This document shows, in pieces, positions 1 through 6,345 of a stretch of 9,588 nt of DNA. Location of the stretch: assembly GCA_900751035.1 (NCBI GenBank), contig CAADSF010000086.1:1-9588 (forward strand). The letters are read 5' to 3'. Numbering within the stretch: the stretch's first letter is position 1; every line of letters begins with the position of its first letter. The translations under genes were made by a program, and so were the position numbers. This stretch comes from an uncultured Oscillospiraceae bacterium. GTDB taxonomy: Bacteria; Bacillota; Clostridia; Oscillospirales; Oscillospiraceae. Under the pieces are notes generated by a model. It ran no database searches and was not told where the DNA came from. It saw only the letters and a list, made by a program, of their open reading frames with translations.

Positions 1-774
1 CAGAGCCATGGTGCGCACGTAGATGCGCGGCACGCGGATACCGGCGTAGCGCGCGGTATTCTCGGAATCGCCGACGACGGCGATCTCATAGCCATGCTTG
101 GTGTACTTCAGATACAGGTAGACGAGCGTGGCCAGCACGAGCACGATGATGACCGTCCACATGAAGTCCTTGTTGTAGCCCTCGGAGAACATGTTGCCGA
201 TCCAGCCGACGTACTTGACGTCGCCCTTGGAGTTGATGGTGCCGATGGAGTTCGATCCTGGAGGGTTCTCCCACTTGGAGACGGCGAACGAGGTAAGCTG
301 AATGGCGATGTAGTTCATCATCAGCGTGAACAGCGTCTCATTCGTGTTCCACTTGGCCTTGAAGAAGCCGGGGATCAAACCCCAGATGCTGCCCGCAACG
401 ATGGCGCTGATGGCCATGCACAAAAACAGCATCGCGGTGTTCATTTTGCCTGCGAAGTTAATCATCCAGAACGCGGTGGCAATGCCGCCGACGAGCATCT
501 GGCCCTCCGCACCGACGTTCCAGAAGCGCATCTTGAACGCGGGCGCGAGGCCGATGGCGATACAGGTCAGGATCATGCAGTCACGGATGGTGAACCACAT
601 ACGCTTGCTCGTGCCGAACGCGCCGGAAGCGAGGGAAACGTAAACCTTCAGGGGGTTCATCTTGACGATGGCATAAATAATGATGCCGTCGACGATCAGA
701 GCCAGCAGAATGGCGATGGCGCGGATCGACCATGCCTTGCTGCGGGAAATTGTGTCTCGTTTGGAGATATGCAT
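1..774 (-). CDS. ABC transporter permease, nucleoside/simple-sugar (YufP-like, BPD_transp_2) type, 3' end cut by window edge
   Basis: Membrane subunit of an ABC importer; the family (B. subtilis YufP, simple-sugar/nucleoside permeases) forms the channel fed by a BMP-type lipoprotein. I translated 258 codons by hand from ATG at 774; the frame is still open at position 1, so the C-terminus is missing. Hydrophobic segments lie near residues 20-37, 64-80, 91-107, 113-134, 146-166 and 207-224. Family-like motifs are FWNVGAEGQM (about 84-93), NETLFTLMMNYIA (about 145-157) and VVGDSENTARYAGI (about 233-246), matching the usual GAEGQ, NE-x-NYIA and G-x-N-x-AA-x-YAGI blocks. The start follows GGAGG, which lies at the 3' end of the ATPase gene, 10 nt away; only 6 nt separate the ATPase stop from this ATG, so the two are co-transcribed and probably translationally coupled. 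The substrate cannot be told from sequence; nucleosides are the best family guess. Confidence 0.9.
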   Translation of the reverse strand, partial: MHISKRDTISRSKAWSIRAIAILLALIVDGIIIYAIVKMNPLKVYVSLASGAFGTSKRMWFTIRDCMILTCIAIGLAPAFKMRFWNVGAEGQMLVGGIATAFWMINFAGKMNTAMLFLCMAISAIVAGSIWGLIPGFFKAKWNTNETLFTLMMNYIAIQLTSFAVSKWENPPGSNSIGTINSKGDVKYVGWIGNMFSEGYNKDFMWTVIIVLVLATLVYLYLKYTKHGYEIAVVGDSENTARYAGIRVPRIYVRTMAL

Positions 775-780
775 ACTCTA

Positions 781-2304
781 TTAACCTCCGATCTTCGTCA
801 TCATCAGGCCGACGGCGTCCTTCGTGGTCTTGCGGCCGTCGACGATGCCGGAAACCTTGCCGCCGCACAGAACGAGAATGCGGTCGCACAGCTCCAGCAG
901 AACGTCCAGATCCTCGCCGACGTAGATGACGCTGACGCCCTTCATCTTCTGCTCGGTCAGCAGGTTGTAAATCGCATAGGACGTGTTGATATCCAGACCG
1001 CGCACGGCGTAGGCCGTCATGAGGACTGCCGGGTTCTGCGCGATCTCGCGGCCGACGAGCACCTTCTGCACGTTGCCGCCGGAAAGACGGCGGATGGGCG
1101 TGCGGCCAATATCCGGGGTGACGACCTCAAGATCGTCCACGATCTTCTGCGACAGGTCGCGCGGGAACTTGCGGTCGGTCAGCGGACCCTTGCCGCGCCG
1201 GTAGGTGCGGAGCATGATATTCTGGATGATGTTCATGCCGCCGACGAGGCCCATGCCGAACCGGTCCTCAGGAACGAAGGACAGCAGGAGGCCCTTGCGG
1301 ATGATATCGAGCGGGTCCATGCCGTTGAGCAGACATTCGGTTCCGTCCGGCTCGATGTATGTAATTTTGCTGCCGGCCTCCAGCTTCTGCAGACCGGAAA
1401 TGGCCTCCAGCAGCTCCTTCTGGCCGGAGCCGGCGATGCCCGCGATGCCGAGGATCTCGCCGCCCATGGCGGTGAAGGTCACGTCGTCGAGCATCTTGAC
1501 GCCTTCCTTGTTCTTGACGGTCAGGTGCTCGACCTTCAGGCGCTCGGCCTGATTTTCGTTCAGCGGACGGTCAATGTTCAGGGAAACGGCTCTGCCGACC
1601 ATCATGTCGGTCAGCGACTGCTGCGAAGCAGTCGCGGTGTCGGTGTCGCCGATGTACTCGCCCTTGCGCAGAACGGCTACGCGGTCGGAGACTGCGAGAA
1701 CCTCGTGCAGCTTGTGGGTGATGATGATGATCGCCTTGCCGTCCTTTTTCATGTTGCGCATGACGGTAAAGAGCTTTTCCGTCTCCTGCGGGGTCAGAAC
1801 GGCGGTCGGCTCGTCGAGGATCAGGATATCCGCGCCGCGGTAGAGCACCTTGACGATCTCGACGGTCTGCTTCTGCGAGACGGACATCTCGTAGATTTTC
1901 TGATTGGGGTCGATGTCGAAGCCGTAGCGGTCGGCAATCTCGCGCACGGCCTTGGCGACGGTGGTCTTGTCCATCTTGCCCTTGTCGCCGGGCAGGCCCA
2001 GAATGATATTCTCGGCAGCCGTAAAGACGTCGACGAGCTTGAAGTGCTGGTGGATCATGCCGATGTGCAGATCAAACGCGTCCTTCGGGGAGCGGATCTC
2101 CACTTCCTTCCCATCCACGAAGATCTGGCCCTCGTCCGGATAGTAGATGCCGGAGAGCATGTTCATAAGTGTGGTCTTGCCACTGCCATTTTCACCCAGC
2201 AGGGACAGGATCTCGCCCTTATGCAGCTCCAGACTGATCGATTTGTTTGCCACGACCTGTCCGAAGCGCTTGGTGATGTTTCTCAGTTCGATTGCGTTTG
2301 CCAA
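781..2304 (-). CDS. ABC transporter ATP-binding protein with two nucleotide-binding domains, nucleoside/simple-sugar (YufO-like) type
   Basis: Energises the importer whose permease follows. Numbered from the upstream ATG at 2313 (510 aa; 507 aa from the preferred TTG at 2304). The first domain has Walker A GENGSGKTT (40-48), Q-loop Q89, a weak signature MSVSQKQ (143-149), Walker B ILILDEPT (163-170) and switch H200. The second has a degenerate Walker A AGIAGSGQKE (291-300), a good signature LSGGN (410-414) and a Walker B that lacks the catalytic pair, LMTAYAVRGLD (431-441). This asymmetry is typical of YufO-like proteins, whose second domain usually reads AAQPTRGLD. TTG is preferred because AGAAAGGA lies 8 nt upstream of it, whereas it directly abuts the ATG, and because the product then begins with ANAIELRNITKRFG, as relatives do. 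It is the first gene of the operon; no lipoprotein gene precedes it. Confidence 0.93.
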   Translation of the reverse strand: MANAIELRNITKRFGQVVANKSISLELHKGEILSLLGENGSGKTTLMNMLSGIYYPDEGQIFVDGKEVEIRSPKDAFDLHIGMIHQHFKLVDVFTAAENIILGLPGDKGKMDKTTVAKAVREIADRYGFDIDPNQKIYEMSVSQKQTVEIVKVLYRGADILILDEPTAVLTPQETEKLFTVMRNMKKDGKAIIIITHKLHEVLAVSDRVAVLRKGEYIGDTDTATASQQSLTDMMVGRAVSLNIDRPLNENQAERLKVEHLTVKNKEGVKMLDDVTFTAMGGEILGIAGIAGSGQKELLEAISGLQKLEAGSKITYIEPDGTECLLNGMDPLDIIRKGLLLSFVPEDRFGMGLVGGMNIIQNIMLRTYRRGKGPLTDRKFPRDLSQKIVDDLEVVTPDIGRTPIRRLSGGNVQKVLVGREIAQNPAVLMTAYAVRGLDINTSYAIYNLLTEQKMKGVSVIYVGEDLDVLLELCDRILVLCGGKVSGIVDGRKTTKDAVGLMMTKIGG

Positions 2305-2429
2305 GCAAGTCATCCTTTCTGTCTTGGAATTCGCTCCGCCTCTGCTGCAAATGCGGTGCAGAGCCGGCGGAAAGCCTGTCTCTCAACGATGAACGGAATT
2401 GAAAAAACAGGGAATCTCAGTTAAAAACT
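2305..2429 (-). other. Long 5' leader of the ABC importer operon, with a hairpin
   Basis: About 125 nt separate the inferred transcription start (near 2429) from the ATPase start. The leader holds a stem of 10 positions with one mismatch: arms 2358-2367 and 2336-2345, with a 12-nt loop at 2346-2357. I compared it by eye with the purine riboswitch core and see no match. It does not resemble a T-box and has no U-tract after the stem, so it is not an evident attenuator. Its function is unknown. Confidence 0.35.
2313..2320 (-). promoter_or_regulatory. Ribosome binding site AGAAAGGA of the ABC ATPase, favours a TTG start
   Basis: On the minus strand AGAAAGGA ends immediately before the ATG at 2313 (no spacer) but is 8 nt from the in-frame TTG at 2304, the normal distance. 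No other purine-rich match lies at a usable distance from the ATG. This supports initiation at TTG, codon 4 of the longer reading. Confidence 0.6.
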
Positions 2430-2435
2430 AAGGTT

Positions 2436-2464
2436 ATTCTATCATTTTGTGAAGAGATTGTAAA
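2436..2464 (-). promoter_or_regulatory. Sigma-A-type promoter of the ABC importer operon
   Basis: Minus strand: -35 TTTACA (2459-2464), a spacer of exactly 17 nt, and -10 TAGAAT (2436-2441) preceded by TG at the extended -10 position. The surrounding sequence is strongly AT-rich against GC-rich genes. It drives the ATPase and permease genes. A weaker alternative (TTGTTA, 17 nt, TGTATT) lies further upstream, near 2482-2510. Confidence 0.7.
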
Positions 2465-2507
2465 TACGCTTTCCTCAAAAAATACAAAAAAATATAGAGT
2501 CCCTAAC

Positions 2508-2536
2508 AAACTTTTAGACAGTATGCAAAAACTTTT
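2508..2536. repeat. Two direct repeats AAACTTTT, 21 bp apart, the second inside a GCAAAA/TTTTGC palindrome
   Basis: AAACTTTT occurs at 2508-2515 and 2529-2536, two helical turns apart. The second copy lies within a 14-bp palindrome, GCAAAA-AC-TTTTGC (2525-2538). The pair lies about 45-70 bp upstream of the -35 box of the ABC operon and downstream of the IDH terminator, so it could be a binding site for an activator of the importer. AT-rich sequence makes chance occurrence likely. Confidence 0.25.
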
Positions 2537-2560
2537 GCGCAGTAAAGCACAGCGGACAGA

Positions 2561-2596
2561 TAAAAACACGGCGCCGACTGTCCGCCGGCGCCGTGT
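2561..2596 (-). terminator. Rho-independent terminator of the aconitase-IDH operon
   Basis: Perfect 11-bp GC-rich stem: arms 2586-2596 and 2566-2576, with a 9-nt loop at 2577-2585. On the minus strand it is followed by TTTTTA (2565-2561 and onward). It lies 53 nt past the IDH stop codon, in the right direction. The only U-tract is on the minus-strand side, so it acts on the IDH transcript and shields the ABC operon promoter downstream. Confidence 0.88.
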
Positions 2597-2648
2597 ACGG
2601 TGTCAAAATGGCCGATTTTCATAAAGCAGTGCAAAGCACTTTTTCGTC

Positions 2649-3854
2649 TTACTTTTCCATCCGGGCGCGGATGGCCTTCAAAAACGCTTCGCTTGTGACC
2701 GGCGCGGGGCGTTCGCCCTCGACGAGACCGGCGAGGTCGCCGGTCATGACGCCGGAGCGAATCGTGTCGAGGCTGGCCTGTTCGAGCTTATCTGCAAAAG
2801 CATCCAGTGCCGGAAGCCCGTCCAGCTGGCCGCGCTTCCGCAGCGCACCCGTCCATGCGAAGATCGTCGCCATCGGGTTGGTCGAGGTCTGTTCGCCCTT
2901 GAGGTAGCGGTAATAGTGCTTCGTGACCGTGCCGTGCGCGGCCTCATATTCCGTCGTGCCGTCCGGCGCGACGAGCACGGAGGTCATCATCGCGAGCGAG
3001 CCGAACGCCGTGGAAACCATGTCGCTCATCACGTCGCCGTCATAGTTCTTGCAGGCCCAGATAAACCCGCCCTCGCTGCGGATGACGCGGGCGACCGCGT
3101 CGTCAATCAGCGTGTAGAAATACCGCAGGCCCAGCGCCTCGAACTGCGCCTTGTAGGTCTTTTCGTATTCCTCTTCAAAAATGCGCCTGAACGCGCCGTC
3201 GTAGACCTTGGCGATGGTGTCCTTGGTGGAGAACCAGAGATCCTGCTTCGTGTCGACGGCATACTGGAAGCAGGCCCGCGCGAACGAGCGGATGCTGCTT
3301 TCTTTATTATGCTCGCCCTGGAAGACGGCGGGGCCGTCGGTTTTCTGGACGAGGACGGTCTGCTCCCTGCCGGATACGCCCCTGAAGGTCATGGTGCATT
3401 CGCCGGGCTCGTCCGTCTCAAAGCTCACGGACTTATACACGTCGCCGTAGGCGTGACGTGCGATGGTGATGGGCTTTTTCCATGTGCGCACGACCGGCTT
3501 GATGGAATCCAGCAGAATGGGCGCACGGAAGACCGTGCCGTCCAGAATGGAGCGGATGGTGCCGTTCGGGCTTTTCCACATCTCGGTCAGCTGCGGATAT
3601 TCGACCATCCGCTGCGCATTCGGCGTGATCGTCGCGCATTTGACGGCTACGCCGTATTTCTTCGTCGCCAGTGCGGCGTCGACCGTGACCTGATCGCGCG
3701 TTTCGTTGCGGTGCAGCAGGCCGAGGTCATAATATTCGGTTTTGAGGTCGACAAACGGGCAGATCAGCTCATCCTTGATTTTCTGCCAGAGTACTCTTGT
3801 CATTTCGTCGCCGTCCATTTCGACGAGCGGTGTTTTCATCTGAATTTTATCCAT
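2649..3854 (-). CDS. icd: NADP-dependent isocitrate dehydrogenase, eukaryotic-type homodimer
   Basis: Cytosolic enzyme converting isocitrate and NADP+ to 2-oxoglutarate, CO2 and NADPH (EC 1.1.1.42). 401 aa, close to the roughly 410 aa of human IDH1, to which it aligns by eye with a shift of about one residue. Substrate block KSPNGTIRSILDGTVFR (94-110) gives S95, N97, R101 and R110; R133 lies in ARHAYGDVY, with Y140 matching the catalytic tyrosine and K211 the catalytic lysine. Metal ligands D251, D274 and D278 are present (YDGDVMSD). The NADP region is GTVTKHYYRY, with K312 and H313. The start ATG follows GGGAG with a 10-nt spacer, and that site overlaps the stop of the upstream aconitase gene (15 nt apart), which suggests coupled translation. 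The gene ends before a strong terminator. In anaerobes this step usually serves glutamate synthesis rather than a full TCA cycle. Confidence 0.97.
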   Translation of the reverse strand: MDKIQMKTPLVEMDGDEMTRVLWQKIKDELICPFVDLKTEYYDLGLLHRNETRDQVTVDAALATKKYGVAVKCATITPNAQRMVEYPQLTEMWKSPNGTIRSILDGTVFRAPILLDSIKPVVRTWKKPITIARHAYGDVYKSVSFETDEPGECTMTFRGVSGREQTVLVQKTDGPAVFQGEHNKESSIRSFARACFQYAVDTKQDLWFSTKDTIAKVYDGAFRRIFEEEYEKTYKAQFEALGLRYFYTLIDDAVARVIRSEGGFIWACKNYDGDVMSDMVSTAFGSLAMMTSVLVAPDGTTEYEAAHGTVTKHYYRYLKGEQTSTNPMATIFAWTGALRKRGQLDGLPALDAFADKLEQASLDTIRSGVMTGDLAGLVEGERPAPVTSEAFLKAIRARMEK

Positions 3855-3869
3855 ATCGGCTCTTCTCCC

Positions 3870-6104
3870 TTATCCGCGCTTGGCGTAGTAATTCATCAGA
3901 CAGCCGTCGAGCAGAATGTCCCGCTCGTCCGGCGTCAGGCCCTTCACGTGCAGCATGATTTTCGCTTGTTCGCCGTTCTGCCGCAGAACCTCTGCGGGGA
4001 AGTCTTCGTTTCCCGCTTCCAGCCGCTTCCGCACGTCCGGCACGAAGACCAGATCGCCCGGCGCATAGTCAAACGGCGTGCTCTCGTCCAGCGTGAACGG
4101 CAGCATCCCCCAGTTGATGCAGTTGCTGCGGTAGCGCTTGGTGGCGAATTCATAGCAGATATTCGCAAGCCCGCCCAGCACCTTCTGGCAGGACGCGGCC
4201 TGTTCCCGCGCAGAGCCGTCGCCGGGCTTGTTGGCAAACACGCAGGAGCCGAACTGCGTCGTTTTCAAAAGCGTTTCCGCGTCGCCGGCGCGCGAGAGCG
4301 CGGCGAGGATGTCCGGGGGATTCGAACCCTCCCGCCGTCCGGCTTCCTTCGCGGCAATTTCCTTTGCACGCGGCACATAGTCCGGTACGCGGCGCGAAAG
4401 CGTGAACTCGGCCAGCCGCAGGGGATTCGAGCGGTAGGACGACGTTTCGCCGGACGGAATCAGCTCGTCCGTCGTGGTCACGGGGTCGTGAATGACGGCG
4501 GCGAGCTCCAGAAGGAGATGTTCGCCCAGCTCGTACAGTTTCGGCCAGTCTGTAATGTTCGGGCCCATGATGAGCGCCTTTTCCGGCTGCGGATGGCCGA
4601 AGCCGTTGTAGACGCGGCGGGCATAGACCGTCTCGTCAAACTGGTACGGATGGCGCTCCGGGGTATAGTCCAGCTCGTCCGCCGGGGTGATGCGGCCGTT
4701 GTTTTTCGCCGTCGCCGCGATGGAACGCGCGTCCATCAGGCACACGCCTGCAAACTGCCCCTCGCCGGGCTTCGAGCCCTCGCGGTTCGGGAAGTTGCGC
4801 GTCGTGTGGCGAAGAGACAGGCCGTTGTTGGCAGGCACGTCTCCCGCGCCGAAGCACGGGCCGCAGAAGCTGGGCTTGATGATCGTGCCCGTTTCCAGCA
4901 GCGTCTCCGTCGCGCCCATGCGCGTGAGCGCAAGGCTGACCGGGACGGACGTGGGATAGACGCTCATGGAGAAATAGCTGTCGCCGACCGAGCCGCCGCG
5001 CAGGATCTGCGCAGCCTCGTCAATGTTGTCAAACATACCGCCCGCGCAGCCCGCGATAATGCCCTGGTCGGCCCAGACGCCGCCGTCGTGAATTTTATCG
5101 AGCAGATGCACGTCGGCCTTCGGCCAGCGCTTTTTCGCCTCGGCCTCCACACCCGCGAGCAGCTCCTTCGCATTCGCGAGGAAGTCGCGGATGGTATAGG
5201 CGTTCGACGGGTGGAACGGCAGGGCGATCATCGGCTCAAGCCGGCTGAGGTCCAGCTCGATCATACGGTCGTAATACGCACCATCTTCCGGCGACAGCTT
5301 TTTATACGCCTCGGGGCGGCCGTGAATTTCAAAAAACCGCTTTGTCTCCCCGTCCGTCTCCCAGATGGAGGACAGGCAGGTCGTCTCGGTCGTCATGACG
5401 TCGATGCCGTTGCGGAAGTCAATGGGCAGATTCGCAATGCCGGGCCCTGCGAATTCCAGCACGCGGTTCTTGACGAAGCCGTTTGCGAACGTCGCCTTGA
5501 CCAGCGCGATGGCCGCGTCGTGCGGGCCGACGCCCCGGCGGGGCTTGCCTGTCACGTAGACCAGCACGACCTCAGGAAGCTGCGCGTCCCAGGTGTGCTT
5601 TAACAGCTGCTTGGCAAGCTCCGGCCCGCCCTCGCCGACGGCCATTGTGCCGAGCGCACCATAGCGCGTGTGCGAGTCGGAGCCTAAAATCATCGCGCCG
5701 CAGGCGGCCATCTGCTCGCGCGCGTAGGAGTGGATGACGCTCTGGTTGGCGGGGACGTAAATGCCGCCGTATTTTTTGGCCGCAGACAGACCGAAGACAT
5801 GGTCGTCCTCGTTGATCGTACCGCCGACGGCGCAGAGGCTGTTGTGGCAGTTCGTCAGCGCGTAGGGGAGCGGGAACTCCTTCATGCCGGAGGCCCGCGC
5901 CTGCTGGATGATGCCGACATAGGTGATATCGTGCGAAAGCATGGCGTCAAAGCGGATGCGAAGCTTCTGCTCGTCGCCGGACTGATTGTGCGCCTGTAAA
6001 ATGCGGTAGGCCATCGTGCGCCTCCGGCCCTCGTCCGGGGTCAGCGGGACCGTCTGCTGCGGCACGCCGCCGCAGAGAAATACGCCGTGATCGGTCAGTT
6101 TCAT
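3870..6104 (-). CDS. Aconitase-family hydratase, probable aconitate hydratase
   Basis: Isomerises citrate to isocitrate through cis-aconitate with a [4Fe-4S] cluster. 744 aa from ATG at 6104. Motifs: SDSHTRYGALGTMAVGEGG (142-160), corresponding to the DSHT block; cluster cysteines inferred as C353 (AGCAGG), C414 and C417 (CGPC); RNFPNREG (436-443), the RNF-x-R block. The C-terminal swivel domain shows SNPLRLAEF (559-567) and RSNCINWGMLPF (659-670). The length and sequence resemble the 'hydratase' group found in gut Clostridia and the YbhJ group, not classical AcnA/AcnB (about 890 or 865 aa). NADP-IDH directly downstream in the same operon makes citrate the likely substrate, but the family name alone does not prove it. 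The start is fixed by AGGGAG (6115-6120) with a 10-nt spacer. The frame stays open upstream to 6323, but that stretch contains the promoter. Confidence 0.93.
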   Translation of the reverse strand: MKLTDHGVFLCGGVPQQTVPLTPDEGRRRTMAYRILQAHNQSGDEQKLRIRFDAMLSHDITYVGIIQQARASGMKEFPLPYALTNCHNSLCAVGGTINEDDHVFGLSAAKKYGGIYVPANQSVIHSYAREQMAACGAMILGSDSHTRYGALGTMAVGEGGPELAKQLLKHTWDAQLPEVVLVYVTGKPRRGVGPHDAAIALVKATFANGFVKNRVLEFAGPGIANLPIDFRNGIDVMTTETTCLSSIWETDGETKRFFEIHGRPEAYKKLSPEDGAYYDRMIELDLSRLEPMIALPFHPSNAYTIRDFLANAKELLAGVEAEAKKRWPKADVHLLDKIHDGGVWADQGIIAGCAGGMFDNIDEAAQILRGGSVGDSYFSMSVYPTSVPVSLALTRMGATETLLETGTIIKPSFCGPCFGAGDVPANNGLSLRHTTRNFPNREGSKPGEGQFAGVCLMDARSIAATAKNNGRITPADELDYTPERHPYQFDETVYARRVYNGFGHPQPEKALIMGPNITDWPKLYELGEHLLLELAAVIHDPVTTTDELIPSGETSSYRSNPLRLAEFTLSRRVPDYVPRAKEIAAKEAGRREGSNPPDILAALSRAGDAETLLKTTQFGSCVFANKPGDGSAREQAASCQKVLGGLANICYEFATKRYRSNCINWGMLPFTLDESTPFDYAPGDLVFVPDVRKRLEAGNEDFPAEVLRQNGEQAKIMLHVKGLTPDERDILLDGCLMNYYAKRG

Positions 6105-6114
6105 ATATTGGATT

Positions 6115-6120
6115 CTCCCT
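6115..6120 (-). promoter_or_regulatory. Ribosome binding site AGGGAG of the aconitase-family gene
   Basis: AGGGAG on the minus strand, 10 nt upstream of ATG 6104. It selects this start over the longer reading from 6323. The IDH gene has a near-identical arrangement (AAGGGAGAA, 10-nt spacer from GGGAG), suggesting matched translation of the two enzymes. Confidence 0.7.
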
Positions 6121-6150
6121 TCTGTGCGGGGTCGTAATTTCTTGGGATAT

Positions 6151-6179
6151 ACTTTATCACAGAAATGTGTTTTTGAAAA
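6151..6179 (-). promoter_or_regulatory. Probable sigma-A promoter of the aconitase-IDH operon
   Basis: Minus strand: -35 TTTTCA (6174-6179), 17-nt spacer, -10 TAAAGT (6151-6156) with TG one base before it (extended -10). The inferred start near 6144 gives a leader of about 40 nt. Both boxes are imperfect, so an activator or repressor may act here; a 40-nt palindrome lies about 22 bp upstream of the -35 box. Confidence 0.5.
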
Positions 6180-6201
6180 GTGCTTCTGTAAAAATTCACA
6201 A

Positions 6202-6241
6202 ATCCTGCAAATCCGGCAGGAAACTGCCTGATGTGCAGGAT
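6202..6241. repeat. 40-nt near-perfect palindrome with GAAA loop between divergent genes
   Basis: Read on the plus strand, positions 6202-6219 pair with 6241-6224. The 18-position stem comprises 8 pairs, an A/G mismatch (6210/6233), 3 pairs, a C/T mismatch (6214/6229) and 5 pairs, closed by GAAA (6220-6223), a GNRA tetraloop. ATTTT follows on the plus strand; on the minus strand TTGTGAATTTTT follows. It lies between the divergent promoters of the aconitase and pseudouridine synthase genes, where no gene ends, so it is either a two-way insulating terminator, a protein-binding operator, or a copy of a dispersed palindromic repeat. Confidence 0.65.
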
Positions 6242-6288
6242 ATTTTGCAAGCCCGTATGCTTTTTCTGTCATTTTGTACGCACCGTTC

Positions 6289-6317
6289 TTGCGTTTTCTG
6301 CGTCCGTCCGGTATGAT
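6289..6317 (+). promoter_or_regulatory. Probable promoter of the pseudouridine synthase gene
   Basis: -35 TTGCGT (6289-6294), 17-nt spacer, -10 TATGAT (6312-6317). The -10 box matches consensus at 5 of 6 positions, the -35 at 3 of 6. The inferred start near 6324 leaves about 22 nt before the ATG, enough for the ribosome binding site. The upstream ATG at 6274 would precede this promoter. Confidence 0.5.
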
Positions 6318-6330
6318 GGACAAAACAGAC

Positions 6331-6336
6331 GGGAGG
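6331..6336 (+). promoter_or_regulatory. Ribosome binding site GGGAGG, fixes the pseudouridine synthase start
   Basis: GGGAGG with a 9-nt spacer to ATG 6346. The in-frame ATG at 6274 lacks such a site and would add 24 residues unlike the family. Confidence 0.75.
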
Positions 6337-6345
6337 GATCGGCGG

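Noticed and set aside
94..2424. 776-codon open frame on the plus strand opposite the ABC importer genes
   Set aside because: Same cause: shadow of the real ATPase and permease genes, no motifs, and it crosses the importer promoter region.
2305..2429. Purine riboswitch in the importer leader
   Set aside because: Expected for some nucleoside transporters, but the conserved core bases are not present by eye.
2628..2644. Small hairpin AGTGC-AAA-GCACT followed by TTTT on the plus strand
   Set aside because: Only 5 bp, and no plus-strand gene ends here. The strong terminator for the minus-strand operon is the one at 2561-2596.
2916..5603. 895-codon open frame on the plus strand opposite the aconitase and IDH genes
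   Set aside because: It runs antisense across two clear genes, has Arg/Ala/His/Asp-rich low-quality composition, no ribosome binding site and no recognisable domain. Long antisense frames arise from the GC-biased codons of the real genes.
6105..6323. 73-residue N-terminal extension of the aconitase-family protein
   Set aside because: The open frame includes the likely promoter and the 40-nt palindrome, is unlike the family, and ATG 6104 has a good binding site.
6274..6345. 24-residue N-terminal extension of the pseudouridine synthase
   Set aside because: Precedes the inferred promoter, lacks a binding site, and the family starts at the LHKPRG block; GGGAGG at 6331 fixes the later start.
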